From an uncultured Flammeovirgaceae bacterium (lineage in GTDB: Bacteria > Bacteroidota > Bacteroidia > Cytophagales > Cyclobacteriaceae): a DNA stretch of 6,951 nt. The translations under genes were made by a program, and so were the position numbers. Below, piece after piece: positions 1-6,540 of the stretch. Where the stretch lies: contig CAMPJM010000210.1 in NCBI GenBank assembly GCA_946886805.1, positions 1 through 6,951 on the forward strand, given 5' to 3'. The number at the start of each line of letters is the position of its first letter. Position 1 is the stretch's first letter. The notes below the pieces were generated by a model. That model was not told where the DNA came from and made no database searches. It saw only the letters and a program-made list of their open reading frames with translations.

Positions 1-14
1 CCGCCAGCTGGCGG
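1..14. repeat. Perfect GC-rich palindrome CCGCCAG/CTGGCGG at the window edge
   Basis: Two perfect 7-bp arms with no spacer, far richer in GC than the surrounding AT-rich DNA. The window begins exactly here, so the element may extend to the left. It could be the stem of a terminator for an upstream gene, although no T-run follows on the plus strand, or part of a dispersed intergenic repeat. A second GC-rich patch at 52-82 carries CGGACG twice (61-66 and 77-82) and may belong to the same element. Confidence 0.5.
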
Positions 15-83
15 GTTTCAAATTATAACTCAAATATGTTAAAAGCGATTTCCCTGCGGTCGGACGGATTAAGTACCGGACGC

Positions 84-194
84 TTACTTCAGTTTCTCTT
101 AAATTCTAAAATCACAGTAGGTCATTTTTTAGATTTTCGCCAAAAACGAAAAAGAAAGGCTTTGTTATTTTAGTTTTTCTTAAATTTCTAAAAT
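84..194. repeat. Imperfect direct repeat, two copies of 29/30 nt
   Basis: Copy one is 84-112 and copy two is 165-194, offset by about 81 nt. They align with three substitutions, all C in copy one against T in copy two (87/168, 90/171, 96/177), plus one extra T in copy two. The 52 nt between them is not repeated, so this is either a partial local duplication or two insertions of a short dispersed sequence. No coding role is apparent. Confidence 0.55.
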
Positions 195-335
195 GTCTGG
201 AAAGATTGGGTATAATTACAGAGTCGTCAGAAGGAACCAAAGGGAAATACTATGTTTTTAAAGAGTACTTGGAGTTGTTTAAGTAGTTAAGCTAATATTG
301 AGGATGCGTATATTATTATAATGATATAAATATAA

Positions 336-390
336 ATCGTCATTTCTTGAATTCACGAAGAGAAACAAAGCGAATATCGGGAATGACGAT
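336..390. repeat. REP-like inverted repeat with ATCGTCATT arms
   Basis: The left arm ATCGTCATT (336-344) pairs perfectly with AATGACGAT (382-390) around a 37-nt loop. With G-U pairs the stem could reach 12 bp as RNA. The right arm is followed by CTTTTT (391-396), so it could also act as a weak terminator for an upstream transcript. From memory, GTCATT...AATGAC arms with a GAAG-containing centre resemble dispersed intergenic palindromes in Bacteroidota genomes; that resemblance is not tested here. Confidence 0.45.
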
Positions 391-460
391 CTTTTTCAGA
401 GTCGTACTCAAGTTAATAATCAAAAATCCTCCTCTTCCATTTCGCTATTTCTTTTATATT

Positions 461-473
461 TTGTATAATACAA
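461..473. promoter_or_regulatory. 13-bp perfect dyad TTGTAT-A-ATACAA, possible operator
   Basis: Six-base arms are exactly symmetrical around a single central A, about 115 bp before the rmuC start. The site includes TATAAT (464-469) and is preceded by TATATT, which partly resembles the TAnnTTTG -7 element of Bacteroidota promoters without matching it. In DNA this AT-rich a chance dyad of this size is quite possible, so the operator reading is weak. Confidence 0.2.
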
Positions 474-519
474 CCAACGCTTTTGCGGTTATAACACCTA
501 AAGCCGGATGTCTATAATT

Positions 520-589
520 TCTAGTGTCAAATGTCTAAAATCTCGTGTCTAATATCTAACCTCTAACCTCTAATATCTACTATCTAAAA
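520..589 (+). repeat. Tandem heptamer tract, ten units, abutting the rmuC start codon
   Basis: The 70 bp before ATG 590 divide exactly into ten 7-nt units. The six nearest the gene begin with TCTA at 548, 555, 562, 569, 576 and 583: TCTAATA, TCTAACC, TCTAACC, TCTAATA, TCTACTA, TCTAAAA. The outer four keep the register but are more diverged: TCTAGTG (520), TCAAATG (527), TCTAAAA (534) and TCTCGTG (541). The tract ends exactly where the gene starts, so it occupies the whole initiation region and no Shine-Dalgarno motif is present. It could vary in copy number by slippage and so alter promoter spacing or the leader; that is inference. Confidence 0.85.
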
Positions 590-1978
590 ATGGATATACT
601 ATTTTTAATTACCGGTTTAATTATTGGAGCCGGCATTTCATTCCTTTTTTTCAAGCTAAAGCATAATCCAGCCTCGCAAACTTCAATAGAAGCTTACAAT
701 TCCTTGGACAAGGAAAAATGTATTGGAGAGGAAAAACTAAATAACCTGAAACTGGCCCATGAAAAGCTGGAAGAGGACTTAAAACATAAAACTTTCTCAG
801 AAACGGATCTTCGTGACAGCCTTATTAAAGCCCAAGCTGAATCCAAAAATCTTAAAGAAAAACTCGACAATCAGCAAAACGATATTGCGAAGCTTCACCA
901 GCAAATGACCCTGCAATTTGAAAATATGGCAAAACAAATTCTTGATCAGAACGCTAAAAGCTTCTCTAATATACAGCAGGAAAGAATAGGGTTGATCCTC
1001 AACCCACTAAAAGAAAAAATTACAGCTTTTGAAAAAAAAGTGGAGGATACTTATAATCTTCAGGCTTTGGAAAGCGGAATTTTAAAGCACGAAATCAAAC
1101 AATTGGCTTCTCTGAACCTCCAAATGAGTGAAGATGCCAAAAATCTTACCACTGCCTTAAAGGGGGATAACAAAATACAAGGAAATTGGGGAGAAATAGT
1201 TTTGGAAAGGGTATTGGAAGGTTCTGGTCTCAAAAAAGATGTTGAATATATCATCCAAGGAACTGATATGCAGTTGAAAGATGAGGAAGGGAGGCATCTG
1301 AAGCCAGACGTAATCATTTTACTGCCGGAAGAAAAGCATATAATAATTGATGCAAAGGCTTCTTTAAAGGCCTATGAAGCTTATGCGCATTGTGAAAACC
1401 AGGAAGAGCAACAGAGATGCCTTCAGCAGCATATATTTTCCATTAAAAATCATGTAAGGCTATTGAGCGAAAAATACTACCAACAAGCTGCTGGATTAAA
1501 CACACCAGATTTTGTCATTATGTTTTTGCCAATTGAAGCTTCCTTTTCAGCTGCCCTGAAATCAGACAATGGTGATATCTTTAATTATGCTTGGGAAAGA
1601 AAAATTGTAATTGTAAGTCCGACTACCTTACTAGCTACTTTACGAACCGTAGCCTCCATTTGGAAAAATGAAAAACAGAATAGAAATGCGCTAAAAATAG
1701 CTGAGGAAAGTGGCAGACTCTACGATAAATTTCATGCTTTTGTAAATGACCTGGAAAAAATTGGAAAAGGGATACAATCGAGCCAGGGCGCTTATGATGA
1801 GGCGATGAAAAAATTAAGCCTGGGAAAAGGAAACTTGATGAACCGGGCCGAAAAGTTGAAGTTGATGGGTATAAACACTAAAAAAACCCTCAAGGCCAAT
1901 AATCTATTTACGGAAGAGGAATTGGAAGGAAATGCACTAATAGACAATCCCTTAGGTTTAGATATAGAAAATAAATAA
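590..1978 (+). CDS. rmuC: RmuC family DNA recombination protein
   Basis: RmuC family protein, 462 aa, close to the 475 aa of E. coli RmuC. Residues 3-21 form a hydrophobic N-terminal segment that should anchor it in the inner membrane. Residues about 45-110 are charged and heptad-like, fitting a coiled coil. The conserved domain follows: GNWGE near 198-202, KPD at 238-240, IIDAK at 252-256, the DFVIMFLP segment at 307-314, and SPTTLLATLR at 343-352. Asp240, Asp254 and Lys256 match a PD-(D/E)XK nuclease-like core. In E. coli, rmuC mutation raises inversion at short inverted repeats; the biochemical activity remains uncertain. An in-frame TAA at 557-559 makes ATG 590 the first possible ATG start. 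No Shine-Dalgarno is present; the start is preceded by TAAAA and by the heptamer tract. The gene stands alone, 317 bp before recJ. Confidence 0.93.
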   Translation: MDILFLITGLIIGAGISFLFFKLKHNPASQTSIEAYNSLDKEKCIGEEKLNNLKLAHEKLEEDLKHKTFSETDLRDSLIKAQAESKNLKEKLDNQQNDIAKLHQQMTLQFENMAKQILDQNAKSFSNIQQERIGLILNPLKEKITAFEKKVEDTYNLQALESGILKHEIKQLASLNLQMSEDAKNLTTALKGDNKIQGNWGEIVLERVLEGSGLKKDVEYIIQGTDMQLKDEEGRHLKPDVIILLPEEKHIIIDAKASLKAYEAYAHCENQEEQQRCLQQHIFSIKNHVRLLSEKYYQQAAGLNTPDFVIMFLPIEASFSAALKSDNGDIFNYAWERKIVIVSPTTLLATLRTVASIWKNEKQNRNALKIAEESGRLYDKFHAFVNDLEKIGKGIQSSQGAYDEAMKKLSLGKGNLMNRAEKLKLMGINTKKTLKANNLFTEEELEGNALIDNPLGLDIENK

Positions 1979-2097
1979 TAGTATAATCAGCAAGATCATG
2001 ACAATATACATCAAAGCATCAACCTGAATGTATTTCTGCCATCTGTTAAAGTATTCTTTTAATTTTTTCAAATTCTAATATCTAGCTAATGATGTAA

Positions 2098-2153
2098 CAA
2101 TGTGTAAATGTATTAATTTCTAATTTGCTAGGTTCCTAATGTGTAAATTTTCC
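2098..2153 (+). repeat. Degenerate octamer-periodic tract, forward orientation
   Basis: Reading from 2098 in steps of eight gives related words such as CAATGTGT, AAATGTAT, TAATTTCT, AATTTGCT (2122-2129), AGGTTCCT and AATGTGTA (2138-2145). The shared theme is roughly AATKTGCT with drift of one base in places. It contains the 11-bp direct repeat noted for this gap. The periodicity is much less exact than in the heptamer tract before rmuC. Confidence 0.45.
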
Positions 2154-2181
2154 TTGTGGGAGATTTAGTGTTGCTAAAATT

Positions 2182-2272
2182 TTAAAAAGCCAAAACCATA
2201 AATGGCCCAATTGAACACAATTCACAAATCAGCACATCAGTAATCAGCAAATTATATCCCTTGGCTTTTTAA
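2182..2272. repeat. 12-bp perfect inverted repeat with terminator-like arms and a 67-nt loop
   Basis: The arms are TTAAAAAGCCAA (2182-2193) and TTGGCTTTTTAA (2261-2272), perfectly complementary. The outer A-run and T-run with an inner GCC/GGC core are what a bidirectional intrinsic terminator looks like, but the 67-nt loop is far longer than usual. One reading is a terminator for rmuC whose loop was expanded by an octamer tract; another is a small palindromic mobile repeat. The right arm ends 23 bp before the recJ start, so the stem could also affect the recJ leader. Confidence 0.5.
2215..2253 (-). repeat. Octamer tract, reverse orientation, inside an inverted repeat
   Basis: On the minus strand, reading from 2253 downward, the units are AATTTGCT, GATTACT (seven bases), GATGTGCT, GATTTGTG and AATTGTGT, consensus about RATKTGYT. 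AATTTGCT is identical to the plus-strand word at 2122-2129, so the same repeat type occurs in both orientations within about 130 bp. The tract lies wholly inside the loop of the 12-bp inverted repeat 2182-2272. Confidence 0.5.
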
Positions 2273-2295
2273 CCTTTCTTTGCTTATTTTACATC

Positions 2296-3999
2296 ATGAC
2301 TAGAAAATGGATTTCCAAGACACCGCCACTTGATGAGGATATTTCCAGCTTATCCCGGGAGATCAATGTAAACCATTGTCTCGCATCAATCTTAGTGCAA
2401 AGGGGAATCACAAGCTATGACCAGGCAAAGTATTTTTTTAGGCCTTCCCTTAGCCATTTGCATGATCCATTTCTTATGAAAGACATGGACAAAGCAGTTG
2501 CAAGGCTACAGGAGGCAGTAGAAAAAAAGGAAAGAATAATGGTCTATGGTGACTACGATGTAGACGGCACCACTTCTGTCGCTTTGGTATATGGTTTCCT
2601 CCATAAAATCTATTCCAACATTGAATATTATATACCTGACCGATATACCGAAGGCTATGGCGTGTCAATGCAGGGCATAGAATATGCGGCGAAAGAAAAT
2701 GTAAAATTGATCATCAGCCTCGATTGTGGAATTAAGGCTAATGATAAAATTGCTGCGGCACTAAATAAGGGGATCGATTTTATAGTCTGCGATCACCACA
2801 GACCGGGAGAGGTATTGCCTCCGGCCATAGCGGTGCTGGATCCTAAAAGAAAAGACTGCGAATATCCATACAAGGAATTATCCGGTTGTGGGGTAGGGTA
2901 TAAATTGTTGGAGGCCTATTGCATTCGGGAAAAAATCGATAAAAGTGAGCTTTTAAATTATATTGATTTAGTGGCCGTAAGCATAGCTTCAGATATAGTC
3001 CCAATCACTGGCGAAAATCGTGTGTTAGCCTACTATGGATTAAAGAAACTGAATAGCTCCCCTTTGCCCGGATTGAAAGCATTGATGGAATTAGGAGGAC
3101 TGAAAGAAGAAATGGATATCACTTCTGTTGTTTTTGGCATAGGTCCGCGCATAAATGCAGCAGGCAGAATTGACCATGCAAAATATGCTGTGAAACTTTT
3201 ACTTGCGGAACAAACCAAAGAGGCGGAAACTTTAGCAATTCCGATCAATAAGAATAATACCCGTCGCAAAGATGTAGACAGCAATATTACTTTGGAAGCC
3301 CTGGCGATGATAGAGGGCGATCTGTTATCTAAAGACGCTAAAAGCACAGTTTTATTTAAAAATGATTGGCACAAAGGCGTTATAGGCATAGTTGCTTCGC
3401 GATGTATCGAAAAATATTACAGGCCAACCATTATTCTTACAGAATCTAACAACAAAGCAACTGGTTCGGCACGGTCTGTGATAGGATTTGATGTATATGA
3501 TGCCATCTCAGAATGTTCTGACTTGTTAGAGCAATTCGGGGGTCATATGTATGCAGCGGGATTAACCATGGAATTGGATAAAGTCACGGATTTTAAGCAA
3601 AAGTTTGAAGAGGTTGTCTGTCGAAAAATTAAGGAGGAGCATTTGATACCCCAGTTGGAAGTTGACCAATGCATCGATTTGAATTGCATCAATTTCAAAT
3701 TTTATGAAATCCTCAAACAAATGGCTCCTTTTGGGCCAGGGAATATGCATCCCATTTTTATAACAGAAAATGTTTATGCCGCATCAAAGCCGCAACTTTT
3801 AAAAGGTGAGCATCTGAAACTTTCAGTAAAACAAGAAGGCTCTAATTTTAAAATCGATGCTATAGGATTTAAAATGGCTGAATATTTTCCGATGATAAGT
3901 AGCGGAATGCCGTTTAAAATTGCTTATTGCATAGAGGAAAATAACTACCGAGGAAACAGAACGCTGCAACTAATTCTGAAGGATATTAAATTTGAATAG
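2296..3999 (+). CDS. recJ: Single-stranded-DNA-specific exonuclease RecJ
   Basis: RecJ degrades single-stranded DNA 5' to 3' in the cytoplasm, acting in RecF-type recombination, mismatch repair and base excision repair. Its length of 567 aa is near that of E. coli RecJ (577). The DHH phosphoesterase domain shows GDYDVDGTTS at 85-94, SLDCG at 141-145 (Asp143), the name-giving DHH at 166-168 and ASDIVP at 231-236 (Asp233); these supply the metal-binding acidic residues and histidines. GPRINAAGRI follows at 283-292. The DHHA1 part has WHKGVIGIVASR at 358-369 and GGHMYAAG at 415-422. A C-terminal OB-fold-like domain begins near PFGPGN at 478-483. All key residues are present, so the enzyme should be active. 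ATG 2296 begins an N-terminus of the usual family form, with no Shine-Dalgarno. It is flanked by repeat-filled gaps and is probably a single transcription unit. Confidence 0.97.
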   Translation: MTRKWISKTPPLDEDISSLSREINVNHCLASILVQRGITSYDQAKYFFRPSLSHLHDPFLMKDMDKAVARLQEAVEKKERIMVYGDYDVDGTTSVALVYGFLHKIYSNIEYYIPDRYTEGYGVSMQGIEYAAKENVKLIISLDCGIKANDKIAAALNKGIDFIVCDHHRPGEVLPPAIAVLDPKRKDCEYPYKELSGCGVGYKLLEAYCIREKIDKSELLNYIDLVAVSIASDIVPITGENRVLAYYGLKKLNSSPLPGLKALMELGGLKEEMDITSVVFGIGPRINAAGRIDHAKYAVKLLLAEQTKEAETLAIPINKNNTRRKDVDSNITLEALAMIEGDLLSKDAKSTVLFKNDWHKGVIGIVASRCIEKYYRPTIILTESNNKATGSARSVIGFDVYDAISECSDLLEQFGGHMYAAGLTMELDKVTDFKQKFEEVVCRKIKEEHLIPQLEVDQCIDLNCINFKFYEILKQMAPFGPGNMHPIFITENVYAASKPQLLKGEHLKLSVKQEGSNFKIDAIGFKMAEYFPMISSGMPFKIAYCIEENNYRGNRTLQLILKDIKFE

Positions 4000-4032
4000 G
4001 TTAACCCATTGTTTGAAATCAAAGTTAAGGAT

Positions 4033-4120
4033 TAAAAATCATTGAAATTTAGTATTTTATTTAACCTTGCCCTCTCCTAAAGAGAGAGGGTGTAAATGGT
4101 CTAATTTTCAATGATTTTTA
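4033..4120. repeat. 88-bp nested inverted repeat between recJ and lptB, MITE-like or terminator
   Basis: The outer arms 4033-4052 and 4101-4120 are 20 bp each and pair with a single T-T mismatch (4048 against 4105). Inside lies a second hairpin, CCCTCTC (4070-4076) and GAGAGGG (4084-4090), with a 7-nt loop. The right outer arm carries TTTTT (4115-4119), so the element could end recJ transcription. The long arms and the GC-rich inner hairpin in AT-rich DNA suggest a non-autonomous palindromic element rather than a simple terminator. I see no clear target-site duplication. The remaining bases 4121-4202, which must hold any lptB promoter, contain AAAATCTCG at 4168-4176. Confidence 0.65.
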
Positions 4121-4202
4121 TCAGGGTCGCATAATTCACACAACGGGATTATAAGATTAAACAATCAAAAATCTCGTCTAACACCGGGGAAAATTAATAT
4201 AA

Positions 4203-4934
4203 ATGATTCTACGAGCTGAGAACTTAGTTAAAAAATACAAGAAAAGGACCGTCGTGAACCACGTCTCTGTGGAGGTTGCCCAAGGCGAGATTGTAGGTTT
4301 ATTGGGGCCTAATGGTGCCGGAAAAACCACTACTTTTTATATGATCGTAGGATTAATAAAGCCGAATGACGGTGACATTTTTTTAGAAGATGAGAATATT
4401 ACTGATCTTCCTATGTATAGAAGGGCAAAAAGGGGCATAGGTTATCTTGCCCAAGAGGCATCTGTTTTCAGGAAGTTAACGGTTGAGGAAAATTTACTCG
4501 CCGTTTTGGAAATGACTAATCTCTCCAAACAGGATCAAAAGAAAAAAGTTAACAGCTTGCTGGAAGAATTTAGCCTCGGACATGTACGTAAAAGCCTCGG
4601 AATGGTATTATCAGGCGGCGAAAGGAGAAGAACGGAAATAGCAAGGGCATTGGCAGTTGATCCAAAGTTCGTATTATTAGATGAGCCTTTTGCTGGAGTA
4701 GATCCGATTGCAGTAGAAGAAATCCAAACTATTGTTGCCCAGCTAAAAAATAAAAACATTGGCATATTGATTACTGACCACAACGTGAATGAAACACTTT
4801 CTATAACAGACCGGGCATATTTGATGTTTGAAGGTAAGCTATTAAAAGCCGGAAGCGCAGAAGAATTGGCCGCAGATGAACAAGTAAGAAGAGTTTACCT
4901 GGGTCAGAATTTTGAATTGAAGCGGAAGGTTTAA
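4203..4934 (+). CDS. lptB: LPS export ABC transporter ATP-binding protein LptB
   Basis: LptB is the cytoplasmic ATPase that, with the LptF and LptG membrane subunits, extracts lipopolysaccharide from the inner membrane and drives it along the Lpt bridge to the cell surface. At 243 aa it matches the family (241 in E. coli). It is a single ABC domain with every motif intact: Walker [10 protein letters not shown] at 35-43, Q-loop Gln84 in YLAQEASVF, signature LSGGE at 136-140 followed by [11 protein letters not shown], Walker B LLDEP at 158-162 with catalytic Glu161, and H-loop His193. The [13 protein letters not shown] run and the AGVDP after Walker B are typical of LptB rather than of general ABC ATPases. 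An in-frame TAA at 4200-4202 abuts ATG 4203, which fixes the start. No Shine-Dalgarno lies at normal spacing; a GGGG at about -17 is too distant. GH3 starts 43 bp after it, suggesting one operon. The other Lpt genes are not in the window. Confidence 0.95.
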   Translation: MILRAENLVKKYKKRTVVNHVSVEVAQGEIVGLLGPNGAGKTTTFYMIVGLIKPNDGDIFLEDENITDLPMYRRAKRGIGYLAQEASVFRKLTVEENLLAVLEMTNLSKQDQKKKVNSLLEEFSLGHVRKSLGMVLSGGERRRTEIARALAVDPKFVLLDEPFAGVDPIAVEEIQTIVAQLKNKNIGILITDHNVNETLSITDRAYLMFEGKLLKAGSAEELAADEQVRRVYLGQNFELKRKV

Positions 4935-4977
4935 CCGCTAGACCAACCCTCGTTATTTCAACTTACTTATATATTAT

Positions 4978-6498
4978 ATGGAGATCATTAACTCTATTTT
5001 AACCTGGGTCATGAAAAAAAGAATTCATGAAGTGGAGCTTTTCATGAAGCACCCTCATGAAGTACAAAAAGATGTCCTCTTAAAATTGATCTCCACCGCC
5101 CGCCATACCGAATTTGGTAAAAAACATGGATTTGACGCTATCAAAAACGCTGAAGAATTCCGGAACAGGATACCTTTGGCCAATTACGAAACCTTGTTTC
5201 CTTATATAGAAAGGTTAATGAAGGGCGAGCAAAAGCTTTTGTGGCCGTCTGACATCAAATGGTTTGCAAAATCTTCGGGAACAACCGGAGCAAGAAGCAA
5301 ATTTATTCCAGTAAGCCAGGAGGCATTGGATGATTGCCACTATAAAGGCGGCAAGGACATGATCTCGATATATGTAAATAACTATCCTGATACTAAGGTT
5401 TTTGCAGGGAAAACCCTTGCCATTGGAGGCAGCCATCAGATCAATACATTGGATGAAAATTCAAACTCCAGATATGGAGATGTGTCGGCTGTAATCATGA
5501 AAAATCTCCCTTTCTGGGCTCAAATGACCCGTACTCCTAGTTTGGAAACCGCCTTAATGGAAAATTGGGATGAGAAAATTAAAAAGATGGCGAAGGAAAC
5601 GGCGAACGAAAACGTCACTAATATTACAGGCATTCCCACCTACACCATTGTATTAATTGAGAAAATCCTACAGGATACGGGGGCCGCTAACATTCTTGAA
5701 GTATGGCCAAACCTTGAGCTGTTCGTGCATGGAGCAGTAGCTTTTACTCCTTATCGCGAGCTTTTCAAAAAGTTAATTCCGAGTCCTGAAATGCGGTATC
5801 TGGAAACATACAATGCAACAGAAGGGTTTTTTGGTATTCAGGACCAGCCCCATTCTGATGAAATGCTGCTAATGTTGGATTATGGCGTTTTTTATGAGTT
5901 CATTCCAATGGAATTTTATAAACAGGAGAATCCGAAAGTAGTAGGTTTACATGAGGTCGAAATCGGAAAAAGTTATGCACTAGTGATTTCTACCAATGCG
6001 GGTCTATGGCGGTACGTTATTGGCGATACGGTAAAGTTTACTTCTTTATTACCATATAGAATAAAAATTTCAGGGAGAACCAAGCATTTTATCAATGCAT
6101 TTGGAGAAGAAGTGGTGATAGAAAATGCCGAAAAGGCTGTTGCAAAAGCATGTGAGGTAACAAATGCCACCATTGATAATTTTACGGCCGGACCTCAGTA
6201 TTATGGCGAGTCGAACAAAGGTTGCCATGAGTGGATCATAGAATTTTCAAAGGAGCCTAATGATTTGGAGGAATTCGCCAAAATACTTGATAACACTTTA
6301 AGGGAGATTAATTCAGATTATGACGCGAAACGCTATAATGACCTGGCTTTAAAAGCACCGATAATACACCAGGCGCCAAAAGGCACCTTCTATCAGTGGA
6401 TGAAAAAAAGAGGAAAACTCGGCGGCCAAAATAAAGTCCCCCGTCTGGCCAACAATAGGGATTACCTGGATGAAATTTTAGAAATGATGAGGAGGTGA
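4978..6498 (+). CDS. GH3-family acyl-adenylating enzyme (auxin-responsive GH3 superfamily)
   Basis: This is a GH3-family protein of 506 aa, shorter than plant GH3 enzymes (about 600). Plant members adenylate carboxylic acids such as jasmonate or indole acetate and join them to amino acids; the substrates of bacterial members are not established. Adenylation motifs are intact: the phosphate-binding loop SSGTTGARSK at 99-108, YNATEG at 278-283 with Glu282, WRYVIGD at 344-350 with Asp350, SGRTKHFINAFGEEV at 365-379, and a C-terminal GQNKVPRL at 483-490. The absence of a signal peptide indicates a cytosolic enzyme. An in-frame TAG at 4939-4941 leaves ATG 4978 as the first possible ATG start; the leader TTATATATTAT has no Shine-Dalgarno. 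The 43-bp gap after lptB suggests co-transcription, so an envelope-linked conjugation reaction is a reasonable but unproven guess. No amino-acid partner can be assigned. Confidence 0.9.
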   Translation: MEIINSILTWVMKKRIHEVELFMKHPHEVQKDVLLKLISTARHTEFGKKHGFDAIKNAEEFRNRIPLANYETLFPYIERLMKGEQKLLWPSDIKWFAKSSGTTGARSKFIPVSQEALDDCHYKGGKDMISIYVNNYPDTKVFAGKTLAIGGSHQINTLDENSNSRYGDVSAVIMKNLPFWAQMTRTPSLETALMENWDEKIKKMAKETANENVTNITGIPTYTIVLIEKILQDTGAANILEVWPNLELFVHGAVAFTPYRELFKKLIPSPEMRYLETYNATEGFFGIQDQPHSDEMLLMLDYGVFYEFIPMEFYKQENPKVVGLHEVEIGKSYALVISTNAGLWRYVIGDTVKFTSLLPYRIKISGRTKHFINAFGEEVVIENAEKAVAKACEVTNATIDNFTAGPQYYGESNKGCHEWIIEFSKEPNDLEEFAKILDNTLREINSDYDAKRYNDLALKAPIIHQAPKGTFYQWMKKRGKLGGQNKVPRLANNRDYLDEILEMMRR

Positions 6499-6540
6499 TG
6501 ATTTAATGATGAGTAAATTTACCGATTAGCAAATTCTGGA

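Larger units (their letters stand above)
1..589. other. Gene-free, repeat-rich leader region upstream of rmuC
   Basis: No credible gene is seen in this stretch. The longest start-to-stop reading frame I found runs from ATG 36 to TAG 171-173 (45 codons) and shows no recognisable family. The region contains a 14-bp palindrome at the left edge, a 29/30-nt imperfect direct repeat (84-112 and 165-194), a 9-bp direct repeat CAGAGTCGT (219-227 and 397-405), a long-loop inverted repeat (336-390), a 13-bp dyad (461-473) and a heptamer tandem tract (520-589). Bases 300-335 are almost pure A/T. The upstream neighbour gene lies outside the window. Confidence 0.7.
1979..2295. other. Gene-free gap between rmuC and recJ
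   Basis: No gene is visible in these 317 bp. The first 90 bp show nothing clear beyond T-rich stretches. From 2074 there are two heptamers in tandem, TCTAATA (2074-2080) and TCTAGCT (2081-2087), like those before rmuC. These pass into an octamer-periodic tract, then a 12-bp inverted repeat whose loop holds octamers in the opposite orientation. An 11-bp direct repeat, AATGTGTAAAT, occurs at 2099-2109 and 2138-2148. No confident TAnnTTTG promoter element was found; the recJ promoter probably lies here. Confidence 0.65.

Noticed and set aside
36..173. A 45-codon open frame on the plus strand (ATG 36 to TAG 171-173), open upstream to base 3.
   Set aside because: It overlaps GC-rich patches and one copy of a direct repeat, has a low-complexity basic C-terminus, and matches no family I recognise. 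Probably translated repeat DNA.
252..290. A 12-codon frame starting ATG TTT TTA AAG, a possible leader peptide.
   Set aside because: No attenuator-type hairpins, no nearby biosynthetic gene and no run of one regulatory amino acid; such tiny frames arise easily by chance.
520..589. A CRISPR or clustered-spacer interpretation of the heptamer array.
   Set aside because: Units are contiguous 7-mers with no spacers and there are no cas genes nearby.
1060..1317. Minus-strand open frame of 85 codons inside rmuC.
   Set aside because: Antisense shadow of a well-supported gene, with no recognisable motif. The same applies to minus-strand frames at 2474-2668, 3033-3389, 3562-3750, 4535-4783, 5215-5436 and 5973-6173.
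6490..6529. A perfect Shine-Dalgarno string AGGAGGTGA at the GH3 stop, followed ten bases later by ATG of a 7-codon frame.
   Set aside because: The string is explained by two AGG arginine codons plus the TGA stop, and the four complete genes here use no Shine-Dalgarno. A 7-residue product has no support.
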